Shown one piece after another: positions 6,400-15,361 of a stretch of 36,103 nt of DNA (position 1 is its first letter; every line of letters begins with the position of its first letter). The notes beneath the pieces are model-generated. The model was not told the DNA's origin. It ran no database searches and saw only the letters and a program-made list of their open reading frames with translations. This DNA is from a virus, in IMG/VR virus record IMGVR_UViG_3300027987_000004, positions 1 to 36,103 of that record; one strand, given 5' to 3'. A program made the position numbers and the translations under genes.

Positions 6400-6765
6400 A
6401 TGACCGAACGAAAAGAGGGAGAGTACACCGTAATCGACGCGATCTCCTTGCCGACAGAGAAGCCCAAGAAGAGATCAAAGAGTACATCTCGTCCTCGGGT
6501 GACTACACACTACCCCCTAGCGGAGATAATCTGGAATGACGCTTCTGGACTTCGCCACGGGTGGTTGTATAAGGCTGACAAGCTGGAACCACAGCTCGTA
6601 CTGTCTGTGGGATTTATCATCGAAGAAGACGAGGATCATGTGGTATACGCCAGCGACACGGATTCAGAAGGCGCCCACAATGGTCGCACCCAGATCCCGA
6701 AGGGGATGATCAAGTCAATGCGGATTCTACGGAAGCCGACATACAAAAATGGAAAGGGAAAGTAG
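6400..6765 (+). CDS. Hypothetical protein (121 aa)
   Basis: The N-terminal 40 residues are polar and basic (EKPKKRSKSTSRPR) and probably disordered. From about residue 40 there is a beta-rich domain: AEIIWNDASGLRHGWL, then LVLSVGFIIEEDEDHVVYAS, then TQIPKGMIKSMRIL. That layout is common in small phage proteins of unknown role. A GAGGA site lies upstream of the ATG. The stop abuts the GTG start of the ribonucleotide reductase. Confidence 0.6.
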   Translation: MTERKEGEYTVIDAISLPTEKPKKRSKSTSRPRVTTHYPLAEIIWNDASGLRHGWLYKADKLEPQLVLSVGFIIEEDEDHVVYASDTDSEGAHNGRTQIPKGMIKSMRILRKPTYKNGKGK

Positions 6766-8442
6766 GTGGAGTTTCGGAGTTCCTTTGCTAACAATATCTT
6801 TCGGTTCAAGTATGCACAGGGTCCCAATGACAATTGGGCTGCGCTTGCTGAACGAGTGGTTGACGACGTTTGCGGGACAAGGGGTGGAACAACTAACCCT
6901 ATCATGTCCGAAGGAGACAGAAAGCAGCTTGTTGAGTACATTAGAACGTTCAAGTTCTTACCGGGCGGTCGTTATCTGTACTATGCTGGTAGACCCGCCA
7001 AGTATTACAACAACTGTTATCTCCTGCGAGCGGAAGAAGACACCCGAGAGGAATGGTCCGCACTAGCGTGGCGGGCAATGTCGTGCCTGATGACCGGAGG
7101 TGGAATTGGCGCGGATTACAGTAGACTTAGACCTAGTGGTAAGATGTTGGCTAGAACCGGGGGAATCGCTTCCGGACCAATTCCGCTCATGCACTGCATC
7201 AATGAAATTGGTCGGAATGTCATGCAAGGAGGGTCACGTCGTTCTGCGATATACGCCAGTCTCAATTGGCGGCATGAAGACGCGTCGAAGTTCCTCCAAG
7301 CAAAGAATTGGACACCCGAAGTACGACGGCTTAAAGAAACCGACTTCAACTTCCCCGCCAGCCTAGACATGACGAACATCAGCGTGAACTACGATACGTC
7401 GTCAATCAACGCGACGCAGGTGGATGGAAAGTGGGTGTACGACGGTAGTCCGCTGAGGAAGAACGAAATCTTTTTGGAGAACGTCCGGCAAGCCTGCAAG
7501 ACGGGCGAGCCGGGGTTCAGCTTCAACTTCGGACCAAAGGAAAATGAAACCCTGCGAAACGCCTGTACTGAGGTCACATCGGAAGACGATAGCGACGTAT
7601 GTAACTTGGGTTCTGTCAACGTTGCTCGACTCGAAACTCTTGATGAATTCCGAGACGTCGTGGCTCTTGCTTCCAAGTTCCTTGTTTGTGGGACACTTCG
7701 GGCTGACCTCCCCTACCAACGGGTGGCTGACGTTCGAGAAAAGAATAGACGACTCGGGCTTGGTCTTATGGGACTGCACGAGTGGTTACTCAAACGGGGT
7801 GAGAAATATGAAGTTACCCCAGAACTTCACAAATGGCTAAAGGTATACAAGAATGTTTCTGAAACTGCTGCTGTGGAACACTGTGACAGGTTGTTCATTA
7901 GCCGCCCTGTGGCTTTTCGGGCAATTGCACCCACTGGAAGTATTGGCATTCTGGCGGGAACCACTACAGGGATTGAGCCTCTCTTTGCTGTTGCTTACAA
8001 GCGTCGTTACCTTAGAGATGGGAGTCGTTGGCATTATGAGTACGTTGTGGACTCGACTGCGGACCTCCTGATAAAAGACCATGGAATCAAACCAGACAAA
8101 ATCGAAACTGCTCTCGATCTCTCCAGTGACCCTGAAAGACGAATCAAATTTCAAGCGGACGTTCAAGATTACGTTGACATGTCGATCTCCTCAACAATCA
8201 ATCTACCATCATGGGAGGGACAGTCTGAGGAGTCCCGAGAGCGTTTTGTGCGAAGCCTTGCTAAAGTTCTCGCTGGATATGCGCCACGACTGCGTGGATT
8301 TACATGTTACCCGGATGGAGCTAGAGGAGGTCAGCCGCTCACTTCCGTCCAATATGATGATGCTTTGAAGCACAAGGACGTCGTGTACGCCGAGGACGAT
8401 ATTTGTGACATCACCGGCAAGGGAGGAACCTGCGGTGGCTAA
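6766..8442 (+). CDS. nrdJ: Class II (adenosylcobalamin-dependent) ribonucleotide reductase
   Basis: A 558-residue reductase that makes deoxynucleotides for phage replication. Visible active-site residues are the first redox Cys (YNNCYLL, Cys84), the radical Cys and Glu (NACTEV, Cys267 and Glu269) and the second redox Cys (DVCNLGS, Cys279). The loop APTGSIGILAGTTTGIEP near residue 390 is the conserved nucleotide loop. Two further Cys near the C-terminal end (DICDITGKGGTCGG) could be the swinging redox arm. No metal-free radical subunit gene is nearby, which favours the B12-dependent class. It is shorter than many class II enzymes. GTG start directly after the previous stop, with AGGGAA upstream. 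Confidence 0.88.
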   Translation: MEFRSSFANNIFRFKYAQGPNDNWAALAERVVDDVCGTRGGTTNPIMSEGDRKQLVEYIRTFKFLPGGRYLYYAGRPAKYYNNCYLLRAEEDTREEWSALAWRAMSCLMTGGGIGADYSRLRPSGKMLARTGGIASGPIPLMHCINEIGRNVMQGGSRRSAIYASLNWRHEDASKFLQAKNWTPEVRRLKETDFNFPASLDMTNISVNYDTSSINATQVDGKWVYDGSPLRKNEIFLENVRQACKTGEPGFSFNFGPKENETLRNACTEVTSEDDSDVCNLGSVNVARLETLDEFRDVVALASKFLVCGTLRADLPYQRVADVREKNRRLGLGLMGLHEWLLKRGEKYEVTPELHKWLKVYKNVSETAAVEHCDRLFISRPVAFRAIAPTGSIGILAGTTTGIEPLFAVAYKRRYLRDGSRWHYEYVVDSTADLLIKDHGIKPDKIETALDLSSDPERRIKFQADVQDYVDMSISSTINLPSWEGQSEESRERFVRSLAKVLAGYAPRLRGFTCYPDGARGGQPLTSVQYDDALKHKDVVYAEDDICDITGKGGTCGG

Positions 8443-8623
8443 GACTAACAAAGTGTGGTTCACACGCTTCATCTCGGGCATGAAGGTAGGCTTCGAGATT
8501 GATACAGATGATTGTTGGGTGGAGGTTAACTTCGTGATCTTTAGCGTTGTCTACATCTGGGACTGGCGACAGTTCTCGATGGCGGACGAAGACAGAGCCA
8601 AGTGGCTCAATCCGGAAGAATGA
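8435..8623 (+). CDS. Small hypothetical protein (62 aa)
   Basis: A 62-residue protein (VAKTNKVWFTRFISGMKVGF onward) rich in aromatic residues, with beta-like segments WVEVNFVIFSVVYIWDW and an acidic end. I chose GTG 8435 because GGGAGGA lies 7 nt upstream. It overlaps the reductase end by 8 nt and the next start by 4 nt (ATGA). No family recognised. Confidence 0.5.
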   Translation: MAKTNKVWFTRFISGMKVGFEIDTDDCWVEVNFVIFSVVYIWDWRQFSMADEDRAKWLNPEE

Positions 8624-9018
8624 ATACTATGAAGTACTTACTGCTGAGTTTCCTGCTTCTAGTAGTTCCGGCGCAAGCCGCTGTACATGAATTCAAATTT
8701 TCGAAGATGGAGTGTCGTAACGTCGCTCTGAACATTGAGCGGGTGGGTGACTATCTGAGGGCACAGAAGATCTCGAAGACGACAGCTATCGAGGCGAATG
8801 ACCGTCAGTACAAGAAAGAACTCGCCGAGCGGCGCCTTCCTCGAAGGATGATTGAGACTCTCTACCGAGTAGTTCGTCTCGAGATTGAAGTGATTTACAA
8901 ACGGTACTATGACGATGTTACGCCTGCGGTTCGCGCGAAGCGGTTCTACAACTACTGCGTCGCGGCACGTGGGCATGTGATCTGGGATTACGAGGATGAA
9001 AAGGGTTCCAATTTTTGA
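8620..9018 (+). CDS. Exported hypothetical protein with signal peptide
   Basis: A 132-residue protein with an N-terminal Sec signal: MNTMKYLLLSFLLLVVPAQAA, basic then hydrophobic, with an AQA cleavage site. There is no lipobox Cys. The mature part is helical and basic with two Cys (MECRNVALNIE, then YNYCVAARGH) that could pair in the periplasm. It sits between the reductase and the endolysin, so a lysis or envelope role is possible. It is not a recognisable spanin, since there is no transmembrane anchor after the signal. Start at the ATGA overlap; an alternative ATG lies at 8632. Confidence 0.6.
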   Translation: MNTMKYLLLSFLLLVVPAQAAVHEFKFSKMECRNVALNIERVGDYLRAQKISKTTAIEANDRQYKKELAERRLPRRMIETLYRVVRLEIEVIYKRYYDDVTPAVRAKRFYNYCVAARGHVIWDYEDEKGSNF

Positions 9019-9319
9019 GAAGCAGACTCTAATCGGGGTGATGGGTAACAAGGACTACTGGCTTGTTATCCTAACCCCCGACGAGTTTCTGGACCTTTGC
9101 CCTCCCCTTACGGAGGGAGATGAAAGTGAGTTTCGTCTGAGTCTGATCCGTAAGCACACCCCTTGGAACGCTATTCCGTATCTCATCATTAAGGACAACA
9201 AGGTGGTTGCTATGGATGGTAGACACAGAGCATTGGTGTTGCAGGAATGGGGGGTTCCACACATGGTGGTGGAGATCCGAAACGAATGGCTAGAAGGACT
9301 ACCGAGGCCCTTGCTATGA
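8996..9319 (+). CDS. ParB/sulfiredoxin-fold-like protein
   Basis: A 107-residue protein with the mark IKDNKVVAMDGRHRALVLQEWG, whose DGRHRA element resembles the conserved DGxHR block of ParB/Srx-fold proteins. No helix-turn-helix or dimer domain follows, so it is not a partition ParB. Single-domain versions in phages can be nucleases, ATPases or unknown. It overlaps the previous gene by 23 nt and the endolysin start (ATGA). Confidence 0.55.
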   Translation: MKRVPIFEKQTLIGVMGNKDYWLVILTPDEFLDLCPPLTEGDESEFRLSLIRKHTPWNAIPYLIIKDNKVVAMDGRHRALVLQEWGVPHMVVEIRNEWLEGLPRPLL

Positions 9320-9807
9320 GTTACACCGCTGACTTCTGGAACGCCCTCCGCTTCACTGAGAAGTGGGAGGGCTTCTTTTCGGACGACAAGGCCGATCCCG
9401 GAGGCAAGACTAAGTATGGTATCTCTGATGCCGGTGACGGCACCATTGATGGCCTGATTGATCTTGACCGAGATGGTAAGGGTGATGTTAAGGTGGAAGA
9501 GTTGACCCTAGGACAGGCGTGTGAGTACCTGTGGCGCTGGTATTGGCAGGCAGCAGAATGTGCAGCCCTGCCGTGGCCCTACAATGCTTGTGTCTTTGAC
9601 GCTGCGGTTAACTGTGGGGTGGGACGCGCTAAGGCGTGGGACCGGCAAGCCAAGGGGGACTGGAAGAAATTCCTGATCATCAGGACGGACTTCTATCTGG
9701 CTTTGGTCGAGCGGCAACCCAACCTCAGAAAGTATCGTAGAGGCTGGATTAACCGCTGTGTGGATATGAAGAAGTTTTGTGAGATTGAACTGAGTAAGGC
9801 TGTCTAG
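9316..9807 (+). CDS. Endolysin, glycoside hydrolase 108 family
   Basis: A 163-residue muramidase-type lysozyme that would cleave peptidoglycan at the end of infection. The pattern EKWEGFF (catalytic Glu18) then DPGGKTKYGIS is the GH108 signature, followed by LTLGQACEYLWRWYWQ and FDAAVNCGVGRAKAW. An insertion at residues 49-63 (IDLDRDGKGDVKVEEL region) is a calcium-binding EF-hand/dockerin-like loop with Asp49, Asp51, Asp53 and Glu61/62. There is no signal peptide, so it depends on a holin. ATG 9316 overlaps the previous stop; the stop TAG shares CTAG with the convergent gene. Confidence 0.85.
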   Translation: MSYTADFWNALRFTEKWEGFFSDDKADPGGKTKYGISDAGDGTIDGLIDLDRDGKGDVKVEELTLGQACEYLWRWYWQAAECAALPWPYNACVFDAAVNCGVGRAKAWDRQAKGDWKKFLIIRTDFYLALVERQPNLRKYRRGWINRCVDMKKFCEIELSKAV

Positions 9808-12800
9808 TTGCCCATGAGGTACATCAGATCCTCAATGGCTTGTTCGGAACCATTAAGCGCAGCACGGGCTGTCTTCTCTTGAGGGGTCAGTTCTTGCTGC
9901 GCTTCTTTTACGAGGTTCTTGAGAGTCGTTTCTCCGCCCGGAAGTTCTAGGATCTTCACGGCAGCCTCTTCCATTCCCGTCTCGTCGCCCTTGATGTAGG
10001 CCGAGCGGAACTCGGAAACGTACTTCTTCTTCTCGTTCTCTCGAATGTCTTTGCGCTTCTCCTTCTCGAAGTTGCGCCTACGCTCGTAGGATTCCTCGAC
10101 AGTACGAGCCCCCAGCAAGTTCGCTAGACGTTCCTTCTGCCCTCGACGATAGACAAGCGGATGCTTGCTCTTCTTGGGGTCGTAGAAGTTTCCTTCCTCG
10201 TCAGTGTACTGCTCTTCCCATAGGTAGCGCAGCGGGCCTCTCGGCATCAGCTTATCTGCTACCGCTTCCCATCCAGAACTGTTGTCCTTGTTCGCAGCAC
10301 GGAAGGCCTCGTAGGCCATCCCTACCACCGGAGCGATGTTCCTCGGGACGAATTCAGCCGCCGCAAAGGAGGCTTGGAAGTCTAGCCCGAAGGCAGCGTT
10401 GAAGATGCCGGTCAGGGCTAGGTTCTCAGTGAACCCGGCGTTGGCTAGGCGAGTGGGATCCGTGATCACATCCGATAGCTTGGCGTTGGTTTGACGGTCG
10501 ATCACGCCCTGATCTTTCAGCACATCCACCACCGTCTCGTACTCCTGCACCAGCGGGAGTCCATAGAGTCCGGCAAACAGGATCTGCGACAGCAGCATCA
10601 TAGCAACCGGGATCACATAGGTCGGGTTGACACCCGCCTTGCTGGACTCCGCAATCACTTGTGCCAGCTGGCTGTAGTAGTTGTGCTTGAAGGTGGTCAG
10701 CGGGGACAGAAGCTGCCCCACCGGGCCGAGGGTTGTGTAGAGTAGCGGGCGGAACTGCGGGGCGTAGTTCACCATCTTCTCGTTAGTGAAGTTGGCGGCT
10801 AGGTCCGCAGCCTTGGCGGCATCCTTGATGCCCGCTTCCTTGACGGCGTGGTAGGCCTGAATGAAGAAGTGCTTACGAGCCTTGGCTTCCATGAGGCGGA
10901 TCATCTCTGCCCCGGTCACCCACTCTACCGTCTTGTTGTTAATCAGGCTCTCCCCGAACGTCTCGAACTGTTCAATGAACATGGGGTCGAAGACACCGTG
11001 CTTCTCAGCGTAGGCCAGAGCGTCCCGCATCTCCTTGCTCAGGCCCCCTTCATTGAAAGCCGACATGATGGAGTCGCCCATCCCCTTTGTGATGGCTTTC
11101 GTCATAGACAAGGGGTTGGCATTCATCTTGGCAGCAATCTCAGCATACGTCGCACTGATGAACTGAGCAGGCTGGAACATCTGCGTGGCGAGGAACTTGA
11201 TGTTGTAGAAGCCGAACAGGATCGAGAAGAACGCCTTCTTGGAGATCTGATTCAGCTTCCGCACCGAGTTCGCATCCATTCCCGGAAGTTCACCAACAAT
11301 GGCGCTCATGGAGTCAGCGATGACATTCAGCTTGGCACCCAGCTCGGACGGCTTACCTAGGAAGTTCCTCTCCCACACAGCCTTGATGGCAGCTTGGGCC
11401 TCCGCCTGATGGCGGAAGCGCGAGGAATCGGTAATCTCCTTGATGTACTTGTCCATCTGGCCGTACTCAGCATACTTGGCAAGGTTCTCGGCGTAGCCAA
11501 GAAAGTGAACCACGAAGTTGTCGAAGTTCTTCTTGGTACTCTTGTGTGGCTCAAAGCCGATGGCGCCCTCGACGCCCTTCTTTGTACGTCCATGGCGACC
11601 AACATAGGTCATGGGGTCGCCCTCCAGCATCCGCTGGATAGCTGACCGGATTTGATTCATCTTCGGGTCAGCAGCGTCGAAGCTGTCCATGATGTGTTCG
11701 AGGGTCATCATCACGGCCCCGTGTTCCTGTGCCTTGTCCCACTTGCCTCGCAGCGAGTCTTGGACTAGCCCAAACTTCATGTCCGGGTACATTCTCTCTA
11801 GCTCAGGAATCATCTTCTTGAGTTGACGCTTGCTGTCTGCCCAGAACCAACCGGCATTCTTGCCGTCTAGGGTTCCAGAGACGTAGTATCGGCCCTTGAA
11901 GATGCCGGGAGCCCACCCTTCCCTGTACGGGCGGGTGATGATCCCAAAGGCATCGTTGCCTTGTTTCAGGGCGTCATACATTTCCTTACTGACCTTCCGG
12001 TACTCCCTGAGTGCTGTGGCTACCTTCTCCGGGTAGCGACGCAAGTCAGCGTCGGTCAGATCCTTCAACCCCTCATGTTCTTTCAGTACGTCAAGGAAGA
12101 TCTTCTTGTTTTCTAGTCCGCTCTTCCGAAGATCGGTCATGGCCGCATACAACGGCGACTCTTTGCCAATCCACTTCCGAGTACGGGCTTGGGCAAGGAA
12201 GTGAGCCCGTTGAGTGGCAATACCACCCGCCTTGATCAAGGGATGGTTTGTGATTCTTCCCAAGTAGGCTAGTCCCGACACAGCAGCACGGAAGAACTTC
12301 TTCACGTTGCCCGGGTCAAGATCCTTGACGGAGGTGCGGTCGAAGACCTCTTCCAACTTCGTGGGGTCAGGAGGGGCAGACGAGTAGTCTTCCAATCCTT
12401 GACCCAGCGCAGTACGCATGACTTCCTCGTTGTGGAAGTCTGTGAACACCGGATCAACCGGCTGTTCCTTAAGCATGTCCCACGCGGTCTGAATTGTTTC
12501 ATCCGAGTAGGCATGGCCAAACTCTTCCCGTACTGCGTCCTTGAACTGTTGGAACTTGCGCGCCTTGCGGGCCTCAAACAAGTTCTTGATGGGCTCCATA
12601 GACAGGGCACCACCCTGACCAAACCCCTTCTTGCCAGTGCCACCCAAGGGACGGCGAGTGCCTTCCCTAGTGGTCTTACCCTGCTCCCTCCACTTCTCCC
12701 ACATGCGGACACCCGCATCGGACTGTGCCAACGAACGGTCAATGTCAGCAAACTGCTGGAAGATCTCATACATCCGGTCCGCCCCGTGGTACCCGTCTTT

Positions 12801-14279
12801 CATGCGTACCATCTCGGCTTGGAGGGCATCCCCAACCTTCTTAAATACGACGTAGCCCACCGGGTCTGTGCCTTCCCGCACGACCATGGAAACGTAATCC
12901 CCCGGCTTCTTCTTCACGAAGTCCAGATTGACAGTGTCCCCTACCTGCTTCATCACAGCCTCCGGGATCTCCCCTCTCGGGAACATCTGATACCGGCGTC
13001 CCTCGTGGTCGAAGGACCGGCTCTTGGTGAACAGCTCTGGGCTTACCGCCCCCCGCTGTCGCCAGCGTTGGGCCATTTTCTCGCCCCGCAGGGCTCGCTC
13101 GATCTTCTCGTACAGGGTCTTGGCAGCCGTGGTGATCTCAGCCCGCTTGGCCAGATCTACCGGCTCCGGACCTGCCCGACCGGCCTTTTCCACCACATCG
13201 GGGGTGGGATAGGCCATTTTGTCTTCCGGGGACCTCCAAGGCTGGAATTCGAGGCCAGCAGAGGGCTCAGGAGCGGTTTCTAGGCGCTCGGCTATACCTA
13301 GGCCTGCCCCTTCCCCTGCTTCGCGCAGGGAGGCTCTGGTGGCCTTCTGGGACATCTCCGGGATAGCCACCCCTTCCATGGGGGCTTGGTACTCCCTATT
13401 CAGGGCTTCCAGCTCCGGCGGGGTGGTCAGATCCCCCCGACCGTACTGAGGGGCCGTGGGGTCCTGCTCATCCAGCTCCCGCTGTAAAGCCTCATAAGCG
13501 TCTACCTCGGCCTTCTTCTTGGCCTCGGCCCTCTTGGCGTACTCGATCTTGTCGTAGATCCCTTGGATGTGGTCCAGCAGGGCCTTCGAGGGCTTGACAT
13601 TCATTTTGGAGATGATGTGGCGAATAGCCACCTCTCCGGGTAGGCCCATCTCGAGGGTGTACCGGACGGCGGACTGGACAGCGTTTTGGGCATCAAGGTT
13701 GGTAATACCAGCAGCGGTAACGATGTTGTCGGTGATGTCCTTCTCCATCGACTCGAAGCCCTTCATGCCTTCCTGTTGGACGTTGGCCACATCCTCCCCC
13801 TTGAAGGGGTGCCATGACCAATCCTCCGAGCGGCGTTCGAAGTTCTTCACCAGTTCGTTCAAGGCTGCGGGGTCTTCCCCGAAGATGGCCTGCTCGGCCA
13901 GCCCCGGCACGGCCATTAGGCCTGCCGCTGATTGCCCCGGGATGCCAGCAATGGCATTAGCCCCGGCCTTCCAGTTAGCCCCAGATGAGGCTGCCCTCTC
14001 CCAATCCTCCCCAAACTGCTCGGCGGTGTCGGCAGCACGACCAGTCCAGTTGTCTTGGAACCCGTGCATAGCTTCCCTGCCAGTGCCCACTAGGGCTCCT
14101 GCTGCCTCACCCACAGCACCAAAACCCTCACCAACGAGATCCAGCGCCTTCTGGCCGAATCCGCTTGAGGGTTGGTACAACTCTTCTGCTGCCTTCAGGA
14201 TGTCTGCTTCAGCGGCACCATCAGGACCCTCGAGGGTCATTATGCTACCGTCCGGTGCTTGTACCTTGTATTGTGCCAC
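9804..14279 (-). CDS. Giant internal virion/ejection protein (1491 aa)
   Basis: The largest gene of the window and the last of the virion operon. The N terminus MAQYKVQAPDGSIMTLEGPD is the small beta domain often found at the start of phage polyvalent proteins. Residues about 40-110 are Ala/Gly-rich. The middle contains long charged helices, and around residue 1040 onward helical repeats (KFLATQMFQPAQFISATYAE) with a hydrophobic stretch VIPVAMMLLSQILFAGLYGL. The C terminus is a charged coiled coil. Size, position after tail genes and amphipathic hydrophobic segments fit proteins packed in podovirus heads and ejected with DNA; specific enzymatic domains were not identified. GTG start with AGGAAGGA 4 nt upstream. 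Confidence 0.6.
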   Translation of the reverse strand: MAQYKVQAPDGSIMTLEGPDGAAEADILKAAEELYQPSSGFGQKALDLVGEGFGAVGEAAGALVGTGREAMHGFQDNWTGRAADTAEQFGEDWERAASSGANWKAGANAIAGIPGQSAAGLMAVPGLAEQAIFGEDPAALNELVKNFERRSEDWSWHPFKGEDVANVQQEGMKGFESMEKDITDNIVTAAGITNLDAQNAVQSAVRYTLEMGLPGEVAIRHIISKMNVKPSKALLDHIQGIYDKIEYAKRAEAKKKAEVDAYEALQRELDEQDPTAPQYGRGDLTTPPELEALNREYQAPMEGVAIPEMSQKATRASLREAGEGAGLGIAERLETAPEPSAGLEFQPWRSPEDKMAYPTPDVVEKAGRAGPEPVDLAKRAEITTAAKTLYEKIERALRGEKMAQRWRQRGAVSPELFTKSRSFDHEGRRYQMFPRGEIPEAVMKQVGDTVNLDFVKKKPGDYVSMVVREGTDPVGYVVFKKVGDALQAEMVRMKDGYHGADRMYEIFQQFADIDRSLAQSDAGVRMWEKWREQGKTTREGTRRPLGGTGKKGFGQGGALSMEPIKNLFEARKARKFQQFKDAVREEFGHAYSDETIQTAWDMLKEQPVDPVFTDFHNEEVMRTALGQGLEDYSSAPPDPTKLEEVFDRTSVKDLDPGNVKKFFRAAVSGLAYLGRITNHPLIKAGGIATQRAHFLAQARTRKWIGKESPLYAAMTDLRKSGLENKKIFLDVLKEHEGLKDLTDADLRRYPEKVATALREYRKVSKEMYDALKQGNDAFGIITRPYREGWAPGIFKGRYYVSGTLDGKNAGWFWADSKRQLKKMIPELERMYPDMKFGLVQDSLRGKWDKAQEHGAVMMTLEHIMDSFDAADPKMNQIRSAIQRMLEGDPMTYVGRHGRTKKGVEGAIGFEPHKSTKKNFDNFVVHFLGYAENLAKYAEYGQMDKYIKEITDSSRFRHQAEAQAAIKAVWERNFLGKPSELGAKLNVIADSMSAIVGELPGMDANSVRKLNQISKKAFFSILFGFYNIKFLATQMFQPAQFISATYAEIAAKMNANPLSMTKAITKGMGDSIMSAFNEGGLSKEMRDALAYAEKHGVFDPMFIEQFETFGESLINNKTVEWVTGAEMIRLMEAKARKHFFIQAYHAVKEAGIKDAAKAADLAANFTNEKMVNYAPQFRPLLYTTLGPVGQLLSPLTTFKHNYYSQLAQVIAESSKAGVNPTYVIPVAMMLLSQILFAGLYGLPLVQEYETVVDVLKDQGVIDRQTNAKLSDVITDPTRLANAGFTENLALTGIFNAAFGLDFQASFAAAEFVPRNIAPVVGMAYEAFRAANKDNSSGWEAVADKLMPRGPLRYLWEEQYTDEEGNFYDPKKSKHPLVYRRGQKERLANLLGARTVEESYERRRNFEKEKRKDIRENEKKKYVSEFRSAYIKGDETGMEEAAVKILELPGGETTLKNLVKEAQQELTPQEKTARAALNGSEQAIEDLMYLMGN

Positions 14280-14293
14280 AGTGTCCTTCCTAG

Positions 14294-15361
14294 TTATTGA
14301 ACTAGCTTAAACCCACCCGAACTTGTTTGGCCTCCGGACTTACCTTTCTTCATGCGTTCCAACATCTCTCCAAGAGAAAGGTTCTCAGAAGCGGCCCGCT
14401 CCAGAATCGGAAGGATCCGCTCTGCCCGGTTGATGCTGTCTTCCACTTGGGAACGAAGGTTGGGTTCGGAGATATTCATCGCTTGACGTTTCCAGTCGTC
14501 GATAGACTCCCGCAAGGAAGCAACATTGGGCTTGCTAATCTTGGCTTGATCCGACGGGATCAGGCGCTTCATCTCTTTCTGGATGTTGCTGGATAGGGTC
14601 TTCGCCCTAGAGTATTCCTGACGAGCGGTAGTAGTGGGGCTGTAGCTTCCTGCCTTGCCTACGATACGTGAACCATCCGCAGCCTCTGCCACATAGGCCT
14701 CGGCATCTGCCTGACGCATCATATGAGGATTGCCCTCTGCGTCGATGACGGTTACGTTCTCGTTTGCTTGTTCCCATTCCTTACGCGACTTCCAGTTCTT
14801 CTGGCGCTGGCCCTCGCCTGCCGCTTGCGTGAGGCGACGTTGCCTCTCCATCTCCACGGCATTCATCTGTTTCGGATCCATAGACGGATCTCCGATAGCG
14901 CCTGCCTCGTCCATGACAAGGCCTGCCCCCGGGCCGTACAGACCCTTCTCCCCGAAGAGGCGGTTGTATAGTTTGGCCGCTGCTTCTGGGTTGGTCTGAC
15001 GCATCCTCATAATGGCGGGCATCATCGACTTCATCAGATCGTTGCGCTTCTTCCGTAGTTCGAAGGTAGCGGTCTGGTTATCCAGTCCCTTCTTCGAGAC
15101 ATCGTAGCCTGCTTCCTCGCCAGCCAAGGGAGCCTTAGCTCCGTAATAGCTCTCGTCGTACTTGTACTTGGCAAGCCTTGAGTTGCGGGCTTCATCGAAG
15201 TCCCGCATCTTCTGCAAGCGCTGTTGAATGACTGAGAGGTTGCCAGCCTGTTCGATCTCTCGAAGCTTAGACTGTTCCCTCTCTTTCCGGGCAGCGTCAC
15301 GGCCAGCAATGTAGGGGTTGAAGTACCCCCCATTGTTCATGGTGTCAAATGGATCTCTCAT
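14294..15361 (-). CDS. Putative internal virion protein, coiled coil
   Basis: A 355-residue Gln/Arg/Lys/Glu-rich helical protein. Residues about 20-120 look like a long coiled coil (RKEREQSKLREIEQAG, LRKKRNDLMKSMMPAIMRM); a second helical stretch covers 245-335 (SSNIQKEMKRLIPSD and LERAASENLSLGEMLERM). There are no Cys and no export signal. It lies between the repeat protein and the giant ejection protein, the place where internal virion or portal-associated proteins are encoded in podoviruses. ATG start overlaps the previous gene by 4 nt. Confidence 0.5.
   Translation of the reverse strand: MRDPFDTMNNGGYFNPYIAGRDAARKEREQSKLREIEQAGNLSVIQQRLQKMRDFDEARNSRLAKYKYDESYYGAKAPLAGEEAGYDVSKKGLDNQTATFELRKKRNDLMKSMMPAIMRMRQTNPEAAAKLYNRLFGEKGLYGPGAGLVMDEAGAIGDPSMDPKQMNAVEMERQRRLTQAAGEGQRQKNWKSRKEWEQANENVTVIDAEGNPHMMRQADAEAYVAEAADGSRIVGKAGSYSPTTTARQEYSRAKTLSSNIQKEMKRLIPSDQAKISKPNVASLRESIDDWKRQAMNISEPNLRSQVEDSINRAERILPILERAASENLSLGEMLERMKKGKSGGQTSSGGFKLVQ

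Noticed and set aside
12399-13283. A 294-codon plus-strand frame inside the giant virion gene
   Set aside because: Antisense shadow; Leu/His/Arg-rich composition and no ribosome site, while the minus-strand frame is uninterrupted for 1491 codons.
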